A stretch of 22,317 nt of DNA from assembly GCA_001871015.1 (NCBI GenBank), contig MNUO01000070.1, positions 1 through 22,317 of the forward strand, written 5' to 3'. Source of the stretch: Candidatus Desantisbacteria bacterium CG1_02_38_46. GTDB lineage: Bacteria; Desantisbacteria; UBA1551; UBA1559. Shown here in pieces: positions 7,640 to 15,193 of the stretch (the stretch's first letter is position 1; each line of letters begins with the position of its first letter). The notes under the pieces were generated by a model. It was not told where the DNA came from, did no database searches, and saw only the letters and a program-made list of their open reading frames with translations. Both the position numbers and the translations under genes were made by a program.

Positions 7640-7697
7640 AATCCTCTCAGAAATGATAACGAAAGCCTGTGTCAATACCTAGCGAACCAATTTTTAA

Positions 7698-8708
7698 CTA
7701 CTCCGCCTCCGTAAATTCTTTAAGTTTTTCCATCTGTTCTGGCGTTGCCATAACTATCAATGTATCTCCGCTTTGCATTTTTTCATCAACAGGGGGATTA
7801 TAAATATAGCCACCTGTATCACCTTTTTTGATTGCGAGCACAAGCGCGCCTGTTTTCTGGCGTATCTCAAGTTCACCGAGTTTTTGGCCCACAAATTTGG
7901 AGCTGGCTCCAACACGGGTCTCTGTTATTCTTAACCTCGCATCTTTATCCCTGAGCATTATATCAAGAAAAGATGTTACTGTGGGTCGAATTGTTTCTGA
8001 TGCCATCCTTAGACCCCCTATATAATTAGGGGAAACCACAGAACTTGCACCTGCTATCTTCAATTTATAGCCCGTTTCCTCCTCTGCAGCCTTTGCAACA
8101 ATGCGCAGGTTCGGGTTGATACTTTTTGCAGTAAGGGTAACAAACAAATTATCTTTGTCTTCTGGCAGTGCGCTAACAAGTCCTTTTGCTTTCTCTATAC
8201 CAGCCAACCGAAGAGTTGCATCAGAAGTTGCATCTCCCTGGATATACAGCAAATTTTCAAATCCCAATATTTTCTTCAGTTGCTCAATATTACTTTCTAT
8301 AACCACAAACTTGATCCTAGTTTGAAGAAACTCTTCCACAACATATCTTCCAGTTTTCCCTGTACCACATATTATATAATGACCATTCAATTGAGAAATT
8401 TGTTTTTCCATTTTTCTCCTCCATAAAATACCTGTAAGTTCACCTTCCACTACAAAAGCAACCAACGAACTTCCTGCATAAACCAGGAGTGTTGCACCTC
8501 CAAATATCAAAAAGATAGTAAAAATCCTTCCTGCATCAGAAAGTGGTTTAACCTCCATAAACCCTACAGTTGCAACAGTTATTACCGTCATATAAAGGGC
8601 TTCTAACAATGTCCACCCTTTCTCAATAACAGAATAACCTGCTATGCCAACGGTAAGAACTATACATAAAATTATTCCAACAATTAAGATTCTCTTTTCT
8701 ATGTTCAT
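7698..8708 (-). CDS. Two-TM potassium channel with RCK (TrkA-N/TrkA-C) domains
   Basis: This 336-residue membrane protein has the MthK-like layout: helix 1 at about residues 6-27, a pore loop at about 36-55, helix 2 at about 61-87, an RCK_N Rossmann domain from residue 109 (YIICGTGKTGRYVVEEF) and an RCK_C domain at about 255-336. RCK domains bind nucleotides or ions and gate the pore. The filter reads TVGFMEV at residues 47-53 instead of the canonical TVGYGD/E, so the second glycine is methionine. Variants with a different residue there exist in bacterial channel families, so a channel is still likely. It has its own consensus promoter and starts the minus-strand operon that continues into coaE. 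Potassium specificity is inferred from the family. Confidence 0.88.
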   Translation of the reverse strand: MNIEKRILIVGIILCIVLTVGIAGYSVIEKGWTLLEALYMTVITVATVGFMEVKPLSDAGRIFTIFLIFGGATLLVYAGSSLVAFVVEGELTGILWRRKMEKQISQLNGHYIICGTGKTGRYVVEEFLQTRIKFVVIESNIEQLKKILGFENLLYIQGDATSDATLRLAGIEKAKGLVSALPEDKDNLFVTLTAKSINPNLRIVAKAAEEETGYKLKIAGASSVVSPNYIGGLRMASETIRPTVTSFLDIMLRDKDARLRITETRVGASSKFVGQKLGELEIRQKTGALVLAIKKGDTGGYIYNPPVDEKMQSGDTLIVMATPEQMEKLKEFTEAE

Positions 8709-8748
8709 TTTTTATATCGCTCTCCTTTTATTATAGTATTTAAATTCT

Positions 8749-8777
8749 ATTATATCACACATGGGCTAAATAGTCAA
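8749..8777 (-). promoter_or_regulatory. Sigma-70 promoter for the channel-coaE-dapL operon
   Basis: On the minus strand TTGACT (8777-8772) and TATAAT (8754-8749) are 17 bases apart. It is back to back with the hisH promoter, with 18 bp between the two -35 boxes. Confidence 0.85.
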
Positions 8778-8795
8778 GCACATCTGCTCTAAAAG

Positions 8796-8823
8796 TTGAC
8801 AAATCTTTAATTTTGTGTATAAT
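8796..8823 (+). promoter_or_regulatory. Sigma-70 promoter of the hisH-guaA-pyrG-purF operon
   Basis: TTGACA (8796-8801) and TATAAT (8818-8823) are separated by 16 bases. Transcription should start near 8829-8832, just at the base of the leader hairpin. Confidence 0.88.
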
Positions 8824-8829
8824 TAAAAC

Positions 8830-8847
8830 AAAAGCAACGGCGCTTTT
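8830..8847 (+). promoter_or_regulatory. Candidate ANTAR-binding hexaloop hairpin in the hisH leader
   Basis: AAAAGC (8830-8835) pairs perfectly with GCTTTT (8842-8847), closing the hexaloop AACGGC. The loop has A at position 1 and G at position 4, the pattern reported for ANTAR target hairpins. It overlaps the left arm of the terminator, so the two folds exclude each other. Only one such hairpin fits between the promoter and terminator; known ANTAR targets usually have two. Confidence 0.6.
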
Positions 8848-8877
8848 TCGATGGAGAAGAAGCGTCTTTTTTGTTTT
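8839..8877 (+). terminator. Intrinsic leader terminator before hisH
   Basis: GGCGCTTTTTC (8839-8849) and GAAGAAGCGTC (8856-8866) form an 11-bp stem with two G-U pairs and the six-base loop GATGGA, followed by TTTTTTGTTTT. It lies before the hisH start, so it should attenuate the operon. Confidence 0.85.
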
Positions 8878-8901
8878 AAGACACGCATTAAAGAGGATAT
8901 T

Positions 8902-9531
8902 GTGATTGTGGCTATAAATTATGGAATGGGAAATCTCTATAGCATAAGCAAGGCGCTGGAAAGAATGGGCGCAAAAGTAAAAGTAACCAACAACCCGCGC
9001 CTGATTGGCTCTGCAAATGCGATTGTGCTTCCAGGAGTCGGTGCTTTCAGAGAGGCAATGAAAAATCTTTCAAAATATGAAATTGTGCCTGTTATAAAAA
9101 AAGCAATTGAAGAAGGCAAACCATTCCTTGGTATATGCCTTGGAATGCAGTTATTGTTTAGTGAAAGCGAAGAAGGTAACTGCAAAGGGCTTGATATTAT
9201 AAAAGGAAAGGTCAGGCGTTTCTGTCGGACAGAGAAGATACCGCATATGGGTTGGAACCAGGTCAAATGCAAAAAAGAAATTCCAATCTTGAAAGGATTA
9301 CCTGACCCTTGCTGGATGTATTTTGCTCATTCGTATTACGTCACACCCTCGACCCAAAACAACAAAGTAATTGCTGCCAACACTGATTACGGAGTTGAAT
9401 TTGCTTCAATAATCTGGAAACAGAATGTATTTGGAACACAGTTTCATCCAGAAAAAAGCGGGAAGGATGGAGTGATGTTTTTAAAAAATTTTATTAAGAT
9501 AGCAGGAGAAAGATGCAGGAGACAGTTTTAA
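8902..9531 (+). CDS. hisH: Imidazole glycerol phosphate synthase glutaminase subunit HisH
   Basis: HisH releases ammonia from glutamine and channels it to HisF to make imidazole glycerol phosphate and AICAR in histidine synthesis. The protein is 209 residues, a single class I glutamine amidotransferase domain with the nucleophile Cys79 in GICLGMQ and His182/Glu184 in [14 protein letters not shown] is also typical of HisH. The GTG at 8902 is chosen because the homology begins at once ([13 protein letters not shown]) and AGAGG lies 5 bases upstream. An in-frame ATG at 8851 is inside the terminator loop and is not believable. No hisF or other his gene is near; it is grouped with other amidotransferases instead. 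It overlaps guaA by 19 bases. Confidence 0.93.
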   Translation: MIVAINYGMGNLYSISKALERMGAKVKVTNNPRLIGSANAIVLPGVGAFREAMKNLSKYEIVPVIKKAIEEGKPFLGICLGMQLLFSESEEGNCKGLDIIKGKVRRFCRTEKIPHMGWNQVKCKKEIPILKGLPDPCWMYFAHSYYVTPSTQNNKVIAANTDYGVEFASIIWKQNVFGTQFHPEKSGKDGVMFLKNFIKIAGERCRRQF

Positions 9532-11048
9532 TTTTGGATTTCGGTTCGCAGTATACACAGTTGATTGCCCGCAGAGTACGGGAACACAAGGTATTTTGTT
9601 GTGTCCTGCCTTACAACACAAGCTTGCAGAAAATCAAAGAAATCTCTCCAAAAGGCATTATCTTTACAGGTGGGCCTGCAAGCACATATGAAGGAAAAAT
9701 TAAACCTTGCCCAGAAATTTTTAACCTCAGAATTCCAATCTTAGGCATATGTTACGGGATGCAGGTTATAGCAGATATCCTGGGTGGAAAGGTCCGGAAG
9801 GCAAAAGCAGGAGAATATGGAAATACAGGAATTTCAGTATCAACAAAAACAGAATTATTCAGGGGTTTGCCCGGGGATTTTGTCTGCTGGATGAGTCACG
9901 GAGATTCTGTCTTAATGGTGCCGGATAGTTTTGTAAAAATTGCCTTCACCAAAAATACAGATGTTGCTGCAATGGTTGACAGAGAAAGAAATATCTGGGC
10001 AGTTCAATTTCATCCTGAAGTTGTCCATACACAATATGGAAAGAATATCTTTTACAATTTTCTTTATGAAATCTGCAGATGCGCTGGCAAATGGACAATG
10101 GAATCATTTATAAAACAATCAATTAAAAATATTAAATCGCAGATGGGTAATAGTAAGGTCGTCCTCGGATTGAGCGGCGGTGTGGACTCCTCTGTTTGTG
10201 CGATTTTGATTCATAAGGCAATTGGTAAAAATCTATTCTGCATCTTTGCGGACAACGGGTTATTGCGCAAAGACGAAGGAAAACGAGTGAAGGAAGTTTT
10301 CAAAAGACATTTCAAAATGAATCTGCGATATGTGGATGCAGGGAAGAGATTCCTAAAAAAACTTAAGGGTGTGACTGACCCGGAACTCAAGCGAAAGATT
10401 ATAGGGAATGAATTTGTCCGCGTTTTTGAAGAAGAAGCCAAAAAAATTGGGAAAGTGGAATTCCTTGCACAGGGAACATTATATCCTGATGTGATTGAAT
10501 CTTGCTCTGCCTTTGGTGGACCAAGCGCTCGTATCAAAACACATCACAATGTTGGGGGGCTTCCTGAGAAAATGAAGTTAAAATTGATTGAACCACTCAA
10601 GGATCTTTTCAAGGATGAAGTGAGGCAACTTGGTATGAAACTTGGAATGCCTGAAGAAATTGTGTGTCGCCAGCCATTTCCTGGACCAGGTCTTGCTGTG
10701 AGGATTATTGGAGAGGTGAACAAAGAAAGACTGGGCGTTCTGCGGGAAGTTGACAGGCGGGTTATTATAGAAATGAAGAAAGCAGGACTGTATCGCAATC
10801 TGTGGCAATCTTTTGCGGTCTTGCTTCCAATAAAAACTGTGGGTGTGATGGGAGACAAAAGGACATACGAGAATGTTGTGGCATTGCGAATAGTTACAAG
10901 CGAGGATGCAATGACTGCTGACTGGGCACGCCTTCCCTATGACTTACTTGCAAGACTTTCAAATCAGATTATAAATGAAGTGAAAGGTGTAAACCGCGTG
11001 GTTTATGATATTTCTTCAAAACCACCCAGTACAATTGAGTGGGAGTAA
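9513..11048 (+). CDS. guaA: GMP synthase (glutamine-hydrolysing)
   Basis: GuaA converts XMP to GMP with ATP and glutamine. The 511-residue protein has the complete layout: an N-terminal glutamine amidotransferase domain with Cys80 in GICYGMQ and His167/Glu169 in FHPEV, the ATP pyrophosphatase loop SGGVDS at residues 221-226, and the C-terminal dimerisation domain ending with KPPSTIEWE. The ATG lies inside the end of hisH with AGGAG just upstream. Its stop is 2 bp before the pyrG ATG, so the genes are co-translated. No unusual feature. Confidence 0.98.
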   Translation: MQETVLILDFGSQYTQLIARRVREHKVFCCVLPYNTSLQKIKEISPKGIIFTGGPASTYEGKIKPCPEIFNLRIPILGICYGMQVIADILGGKVRKAKAGEYGNTGISVSTKTELFRGLPGDFVCWMSHGDSVLMVPDSFVKIAFTKNTDVAAMVDRERNIWAVQFHPEVVHTQYGKNIFYNFLYEICRCAGKWTMESFIKQSIKNIKSQMGNSKVVLGLSGGVDSSVCAILIHKAIGKNLFCIFADNGLLRKDEGKRVKEVFKRHFKMNLRYVDAGKRFLKKLKGVTDPELKRKIIGNEFVRVFEEEAKKIGKVEFLAQGTLYPDVIESCSAFGGPSARIKTHHNVGGLPEKMKLKLIEPLKDLFKDEVRQLGMKLGMPEEIVCRQPFPGPGLAVRIIGEVNKERLGVLREVDRRVIIEMKKAGLYRNLWQSFAVLLPIKTVGVMGDKRTYENVVALRIVTSEDAMTADWARLPYDLLARLSNQIINEVKGVNRVVYDISSKPPSTIEWE

Positions 11049-11050
11049 AA

Positions 11051-12628
11051 ATGGCTAAGTATATTTTTGTAACCGGTGGGGTTGTTTCGTCGCTGGGTAA
11101 GGGAATTACTGCTGCATCAATTGGATGCATACTGAAAAATTGCGGGCTGCGCGTAAATATATTGAAAATAGACCCCTACCTCAATGTGGACCCAGGAACA
11201 ATGAGCCCCTTTCAGCACGGAGAAGTCTTTGTGACCGATGACGGAGCTGAAACCGACTTGGACCTGGGCAACTACGAAAGATTCATGGATGTCAATTTGA
11301 CTCAGGACAACAATTTTACAACTGGCAGGGTCTACAACACAATTATAACAAAGGAAAGAAAAGGAGAATTTCTTGGAGGAACAGTTCAGGTAATTCCGCA
11401 TGTAACTGATGAAATCAAATCAAGAATCAAAAAAATTGCAGATAATTACGATGTGGTCATTACAGAAATTGGGGGGACAACCGGGGATATAGAGGGATTG
11501 CCTTTCCTCGAAGCAATCAGGCAATTCAGATTGGATTTAGGATGGGACAATGTTTGTTATATTCATGTAACGCTTGTACCATATATTCGTGCTGCTGAAG
11601 AGATGAAAACAAAACCAACACAGCAGAGCGTGGCTAAACTTAGAGAGATTGGTATAGAACCGCAGATTATAATATGTCGCACAGAGAGACCTCTTACAGA
11701 AAGTATGAGGAAAAAGATTGCCCTGTTTTGCAACGTTCAGGAAAAAACGGTTCTGGAAGAAAGAGATGTGTCCTTCAGCATTTACGAAGTTCCTGTAATG
11801 CTCAAAAAACAGGGTCTGGATAAGTTGATTCTGGAAATGTTAAATTTAAAAGGGAAGTCCAGCAATTTAAGCAACTGGGGAAAATTATTAAATAAAATGA
11901 AAAAATGCAGGAAAAAAATTACGGTTGCTGTTGCCGGTAAATACACAATCCTCAAAGACGCCTATAAGAGTATCTGGGAAGCACTTACACATGCAGGTGT
12001 GGCAAATGGTGTGAGCACAGAAATAAAATATGTGGATGTAGAAAATAAAAATTTGAAGAATGAATTAAAAAATGCTGATGCAATTCTTGTTCCGGGCGGT
12101 TTCGGTGAAAGGGGCATTGAGGGAAAAATTGAAGTGGTGCGTTATGCACGTGAAAATAAAATTCCATTTCTTGGATTGTGTCTGGGAATGCAGTGTGCCG
12201 TGATTGAATTCGCAAGAAATGTATGCGGGATGAAAGGAGCAAATAGCATCGAGTTCGATGCGAAATCAAAATATCCTGTAATTGATATGATGCTCGAGCA
12301 GAAAAAATTAACACAGAAGGGCGCAACCATGCGCCTGGGAGAATACCCCTGCGAAATCAAAAATGGTTCCCTCGCCCACCGTGCATATAAAAAGAATCTG
12401 GTTTTCGAAAGACATCGTCACAGATATGAATTGAATAATGAATTCAGAGATATTTTGGAATCGAAGGGATTAAAAATAACAGGAGAATGCAGGGGTAAGA
12501 AACTTGCAGAAATTGTGGAAATTAATAATCATCCCTGGTTTATTGCTGTCCAGTTTCACCCGGAATTCAAATCCAGACCAAACAAACCCCACCCTTTATT
12601 CGTGAATTTTATTAAAGCAGCCAAATGA
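11051..12628 (+). CDS. pyrG: CTP synthase
   Basis: PyrG aminates UTP to CTP using ATP and glutamine. The protein is 525 residues, with the synthetase domain first ([16 protein letters not shown] at the start, then [15 protein letters not shown]) and a C-terminal glutamine amidotransferase domain with the nucleophile Cys377 in GLCLGMQ and FHPEFKSRP near the end. The start at 11051 fits the family and has GGGAG 5 bases upstream; an in-frame GTG at 11039 would add four residues inside guaA. Its last bases form an ATGA overlap with purF. Confidence 0.98.
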   Translation: MAKYIFVTGGVVSSLGKGITAASIGCILKNCGLRVNILKIDPYLNVDPGTMSPFQHGEVFVTDDGAETDLDLGNYERFMDVNLTQDNNFTTGRVYNTIITKERKGEFLGGTVQVIPHVTDEIKSRIKKIADNYDVVITEIGGTTGDIEGLPFLEAIRQFRLDLGWDNVCYIHVTLVPYIRAAEEMKTKPTQQSVAKLREIGIEPQIIICRTERPLTESMRKKIALFCNVQEKTVLEERDVSFSIYEVPVMLKKQGLDKLILEMLNLKGKSSNLSNWGKLLNKMKKCRKKITVAVAGKYTILKDAYKSIWEALTHAGVANGVSTEIKYVDVENKNLKNELKNADAILVPGGFGERGIEGKIEVVRYARENKIPFLGLCLGMQCAVIEFARNVCGMKGANSIEFDAKSKYPVIDMMLEQKKLTQKGATMRLGEYPCEIKNGSLAHRAYKKNLVFERHRHRYELNNEFRDILESKGLKITGECRGKKLAEIVEINNHPWFIAVQFHPEFKSRPNKPHPLFVNFIKAAK

Positions 12629-14019
12629 TAAAACACTCGTGTGGAATTTTTGGGGTTTTTGGCCATAAAGATGCTGCTGGACTCACATATTTAGGATTGT
12701 ATGCACTCCAGCATCGGGGTCAGGAAAGTGCTGGAATAGTTGTCTCAGATGGCAAAAACATTAGACACTGGCGCGGAATGGGCCTTGTAAGTGAAGTTTT
12801 TACAAGTGGAACCCTGAATACCCTCGCTGGAAAGTTCGCAATAGGACATGTGCGATATTCAACCACAGGTTCTTCAACTATAAAAAACACTCAGCCGTTC
12901 ATAGTTGAATATTTCGGCAATTCACTGGCAGTAGCACACAACGGAAATATAGTCAATGCCATACAATTGCACAGAAAACTGGAATCCTCAGGTTCTATTT
13001 TCCAATCCACTATGGACAGTGAATTGCTCGTCCATCTTATTGCCAAATCCAAAGGAGATTTTAAAGAAAAAGTTGCTAATTCCCTGACGAAATTAAAAGG
13101 TGCGTTCTCCATATTGGTTTTAGCTGAAAACCAATTCGTGGCTGCGAGAGATCCAGGCGGATTTCGTCCGTTATGTCTTGGAAAAATTGACGGGGCATAT
13201 GTAGTTGCATCTGAGACCTGCGCCCTTGACCTCATCCATGCAGACTATTTGCGTGAAATAGAACCGGGAGAGATTGTATTTTTTGATGAGAATGGACTGC
13301 ATTCAATTAAACCATTCACGAACAATAAACACTCTTTTTGTATCTTTGAATACATCTATTTTGCCCGTCCTGACAGTAATATATTTGGAGGAAATGTTTC
13401 TATTGCAAGAGAAAATCTGGGAAAGCGTCTCGCAAAAGAACATCCAGCAAAAGCAGATATTGTAATTCCTGTACCTGATTCAGGAACTTATGCAGCACTG
13501 GGTTTTGCAAGGGAGTCCGGAATTCCATTTGAGATGGGACTGGTAAGAAATCATTATGTCGGCAGAACCTTCATTCAGCCGTCACAGGAAATCAGGGACC
13601 TCGGGGTTAAAATAAAACTTAATCCGGTCAGCGAAGTATTAAAAGGAAAAAGCGTAGTAGTAATTGAAGATTCTATAGTGAGAGGAACAACCAGCTGCAT
13701 AAGGATTAAAGCACTGCGTGAAGCAGGTGCAAAAAAAGTACATATGCGCGTGAGTTGCCCTCCACTGCGGTATCCCTGTTTCTATGGAATTGACTTTCCC
13801 ACCTCGGAAGAACTCATAGCTTCCTCTCTCGGCGTAAAAGAAATAGGTGAACGTATCGGCGTTGATAGTCTTGGTTATTTAAGCATTGGTGGAATGCTTG
13901 ACTCAATGCCTATTCCAGGAGGCAAATTCTGCACCGCCTGCTTTACAGGAAGATACTCTGTTTCTGTAAAAGAAAAAATTTCCAAATACAAATTTGAAAA
14001 AGGAGGGAAACTACGGTGA
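12625..14019 (+). CDS. purF: Amidophosphoribosyltransferase
   Basis: PurF makes 5-phosphoribosylamine from PRPP and glutamine, the first committed step of purine synthesis. It has 464 residues. The N-terminal nucleophile Cys6 follows a five-residue propeptide, as in enzymes that cleave MxxxS before CGIFG. The PRPP-binding loop is [14 protein letters not shown]. Conserved cysteines in [22 protein letters not shown] and CTACF suggest the Bacillus type with a [4Fe-4S] cluster and propeptide. It overlaps pyrG by ATGA and the following GAF-ANTAR gene by GTGA. Confidence 0.97.
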   Translation: MIKHSCGIFGVFGHKDAAGLTYLGLYALQHRGQESAGIVVSDGKNIRHWRGMGLVSEVFTSGTLNTLAGKFAIGHVRYSTTGSSTIKNTQPFIVEYFGNSLAVAHNGNIVNAIQLHRKLESSGSIFQSTMDSELLVHLIAKSKGDFKEKVANSLTKLKGAFSILVLAENQFVAARDPGGFRPLCLGKIDGAYVVASETCALDLIHADYLREIEPGEIVFFDENGLHSIKPFTNNKHSFCIFEYIYFARPDSNIFGGNVSIARENLGKRLAKEHPAKADIVIPVPDSGTYAALGFARESGIPFEMGLVRNHYVGRTFIQPSQEIRDLGVKIKLNPVSEVLKGKSVVVIEDSIVRGTTSCIRIKALREAGAKKVHMRVSCPPLRYPCFYGIDFPTSEELIASSLGVKEIGERIGVDSLGYLSIGGMLDSMPIPGGKFCTACFTGRYSVSVKEKISKYKFEKGGKLR

Positions 14020-14711
14020 GCAAAAAGACTTCTTATGCCAGGCAAATTGAAGCATTGTCAAAGATAAGCAAGGCAATTTCCTCAAAGTTATATTTAGAGG
14101 ACATTTTACGTCTTATAGTTACAGTTACAGCAGAAGTGATGCACTCAAGGATTTGTTCTTTAATGCTATTGAATGAAAAAAATGAACTGGTTCTTAAAGC
14201 AACCCAGGCTGTGAGTGAAGAGTATAAAAAGAAACCTCCCCTAAAACTCGGGGAAGGCATTGCTGGGAAAGTAGCAAAGGAAGAAAAGCCAATAATTGTT
14301 CCTGATGTAAAAGAAGATCCCGGATATCTACATCAGGGAATTGCAAGAAAAGAAAGACTCTGTTCACTGCTCAGCGTACCCCTAAGTGTAAAGGGAGGGG
14401 TTATCGGAGTGCTAAATCTTTATACTTCTACACCGCACAAATTCACAAAGGGTGAAATAGAAACTCTAACCACTGTGGCAAATCAGGCAGCAGTTGTTAT
14501 TGAGAATGCCAGGTTACTGGTACAGACCAGGATAATACAGGAAGAGCTGGAAACAAGAAAATTGGTTGAGCGCGCAAAGGGAATACTGATGAAACAGGGG
14601 TTATCAGAAGAAGAGGCATTCCGCAAAATTCAAAAGAAAAGTATGGACCTGCGCAAACCAATGAAGGAAATTGCAGAAGCAATAATACTGACAAGCGAAA
14701 TAGAAAAATAA
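14016..14711 (+). CDS. GAF-ANTAR RNA-binding antiterminator 1
   Basis: This 231-residue regulator has a GAF sensor domain at about residues 20-165 (LGEGIAGKVAKEEKPIIVPDV, SVPLSVKGGVIGVLNLY) followed by an ANTAR domain at about 176-231 (RKLVERAKGILM, GLSEEEAFRKIQ, LRKPMKEIAEAII). ANTAR domains bind paired hexaloop hairpins in leader RNA and block terminator formation, as known for NasR and EutV; the GAF domain probably senses a small ligand. The GTG start overlaps the purF stop, with AGGAGG 9 bases upstream. It is the last gene of the hisH operon, whose own leader carries a candidate target hairpin. Compared with its paralogue at 17228 it lacks one residue in ILMKQGLS. The stop TAA is the first part of a repeat element. 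Confidence 0.93.
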   Translation: MSKKTSYARQIEALSKISKAISSKLYLEDILRLIVTVTAEVMHSRICSLMLLNEKNELVLKATQAVSEEYKKKPPLKLGEGIAGKVAKEEKPIIVPDVKEDPGYLHQGIARKERLCSLLSVPLSVKGGVIGVLNLYTSTPHKFTKGEIETLTTVANQAAVVIENARLLVQTRIIQEELETRKLVERAKGILMKQGLSEEEAFRKIQKKSMDLRKPMKEIAEAIILTSEIEK

Positions 14712-14840
14712 GAACCTGTCGCCTCGGGCGACAGAACCTTGTTTCTCGTGGGACACGTCGATAAAATGTCAAAATAAGAACCTGTCGCCTCGGGCGACAG
14801 AACCTTGTTTCTCGTGGGACACGTCGATAAAATGTCAAAA
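14709..14840 (+). repeat. Two tandem copies of a 66-bp two-hairpin element
   Basis: Two nearly identical 66-bp units, the second starting at about 14775. Each has ATAAGAACCT, the hairpin GTCGCC/GGCGAC, AGAACCTTGTTTCT, the hairpin CGTG/CACG and ACGTCG, ending in ATAAAATGTCAAAAT. A diverged copy is at 4042-4109. The first unit begins exactly at the stop codon of the GAF-ANTAR gene. Confidence 0.88.
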
Positions 14841-14864
14841 TAGTTCCTGTAGCAAAATTTCAGA

Positions 14865-14912
14865 ACAAAAAAATGCCGTGGACTTGACAAATTGATAAAA
14901 ATGTGCTATAAT
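14865..14912 (+). promoter_or_regulatory. Sigma-70 promoter of the glutamate synthase operon with upstream conserved box
   Basis: TTGACA (14884-14889) and TATAAT (14907-14912) are 17 bases apart. Just upstream, ACAAAAAAATGCCGTGG (14865-14881) is repeated almost exactly before the promoter at 22193, so it is likely a shared operator, an UP-like element or the edge of a duplicated cassette. This stretch is part of the 482-bp gene-free region 14712-15193, which holds the repeats, this promoter and the leader structures listed here. Confidence 0.85.
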
Positions 14913-14918
14913 GGATTT

Positions 14919-14953
14919 TGACATAATGAAGTGTTGTAAGGCGAAGCAGCCTT
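14919..14953 (+). promoter_or_regulatory. Tandem hexaloop hairpins, candidate ANTAR target in the glutamate synthase leader
   Basis: Hairpin 1 is TGACAT (14919-14924) with GTGTTG (14931-14936), closing the loop AATGAA, which has A1 and G4; several pairs are G-U. Hairpin 2 is AAGGC (14938-14942) with GCCTT (14949-14953), closing the six-base loop GAAGCA, which has G4 but G rather than A at position 1. The right arm of hairpin 2 is the left arm of the following terminator, so hairpin 2 acts as an antiterminator. This is the arrangement of ANTAR-controlled leaders. Confidence 0.68.
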
Positions 14954-14990
14954 CTTTCCCGAGGTAGGGAGAGAAGGCTTTTTTTGTTTT
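14949..14990 (+). terminator. Intrinsic leader terminator before glutamate synthase
   Basis: GCCTTCTTTCCC (14949-14960) and GGGAGAGAAGGC (14967-14978) make a 12-bp stem with one wobble and the hexaloop GAGGTA, followed by TTTTTTTGTTTT. It lies 200 bp before the start of the next gene and directly after the promoter. Confidence 0.9.
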
Positions 14991-15018
14991 TTAAGAACAC
15001 AAGATTGGTTGCTCCAAA

Positions 15019-15118
15019 CGCAAGGTAGCGATTACTTTGCGACGAAGATGTCTTCCGTAGAGAATGACCTCTACAGTCATGAACTATTCAATTCATGGCA
15101 GGAAGGCTTTTTTTGTTT
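15019..15118 (+). promoter_or_regulatory. Second structured leader segment with a hexaloop hairpin and U-tract
   Basis: CGCAAGGTA/TACTTTGCG (15019-15027/15033-15041) forms a 9-bp stem with one G-U pair. GTAGAG/CTCTAC (15057-15062/15069-15074) closes the hexaloop AATGAC, again A1 and G4. CATGAA/TTCATG (15078-15083/15092-15097) follows, and GGAAGG (15101-15106) can pair with TCTTCC (15051-15056) to enclose these last two. A GGCTTTTTTTG tract follows, the same as in the first terminator. It may be a second attenuator or a single long-range fold. Confidence 0.45.
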
Positions 15119-15193
15119 TAGAGTGTCACAATAGTACCACTCTTATCTCTTTCAGAATCTGTGTAATCTATTTTTAACAAAAAGGAGGGCAAG

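Noticed and set aside
7640-7675. TTG at 7675 as the coaE start
   Set aside because: It adds 12 residues with no family similarity; the ATG at 7639 begins the conserved MIVIGLTGG.
8851-8901. ATG at 8851 as the hisH start
   Set aside because: It sits in the loop of the leader terminator and adds 17 residues without homology. The GTG at 8902 has a ribosome site and matches HisH.
14709-14840. CRISPR array
   Set aside because: Only two adjacent units without unique spacers. Each unit contains two hairpins and occurs also as a single diverged copy, so it is a REP-like element.
14497-14890. Minus-strand frames with a repeated arginine/cysteine-rich peptide
   Set aside because: The peptide repeats only because the 66-bp tandem element is a multiple of three. 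The rest is antisense to the GAF-ANTAR gene, with no ribosome site.
14919-15118. Metabolite riboswitch (glutamine RNA, glycine or similar) or T-box
   Set aside because: No glutamine-riboswitch or T-box core motif was recognised. Small hexaloop hairpins, the overlapping terminator and nearby ANTAR genes fit antitermination better.
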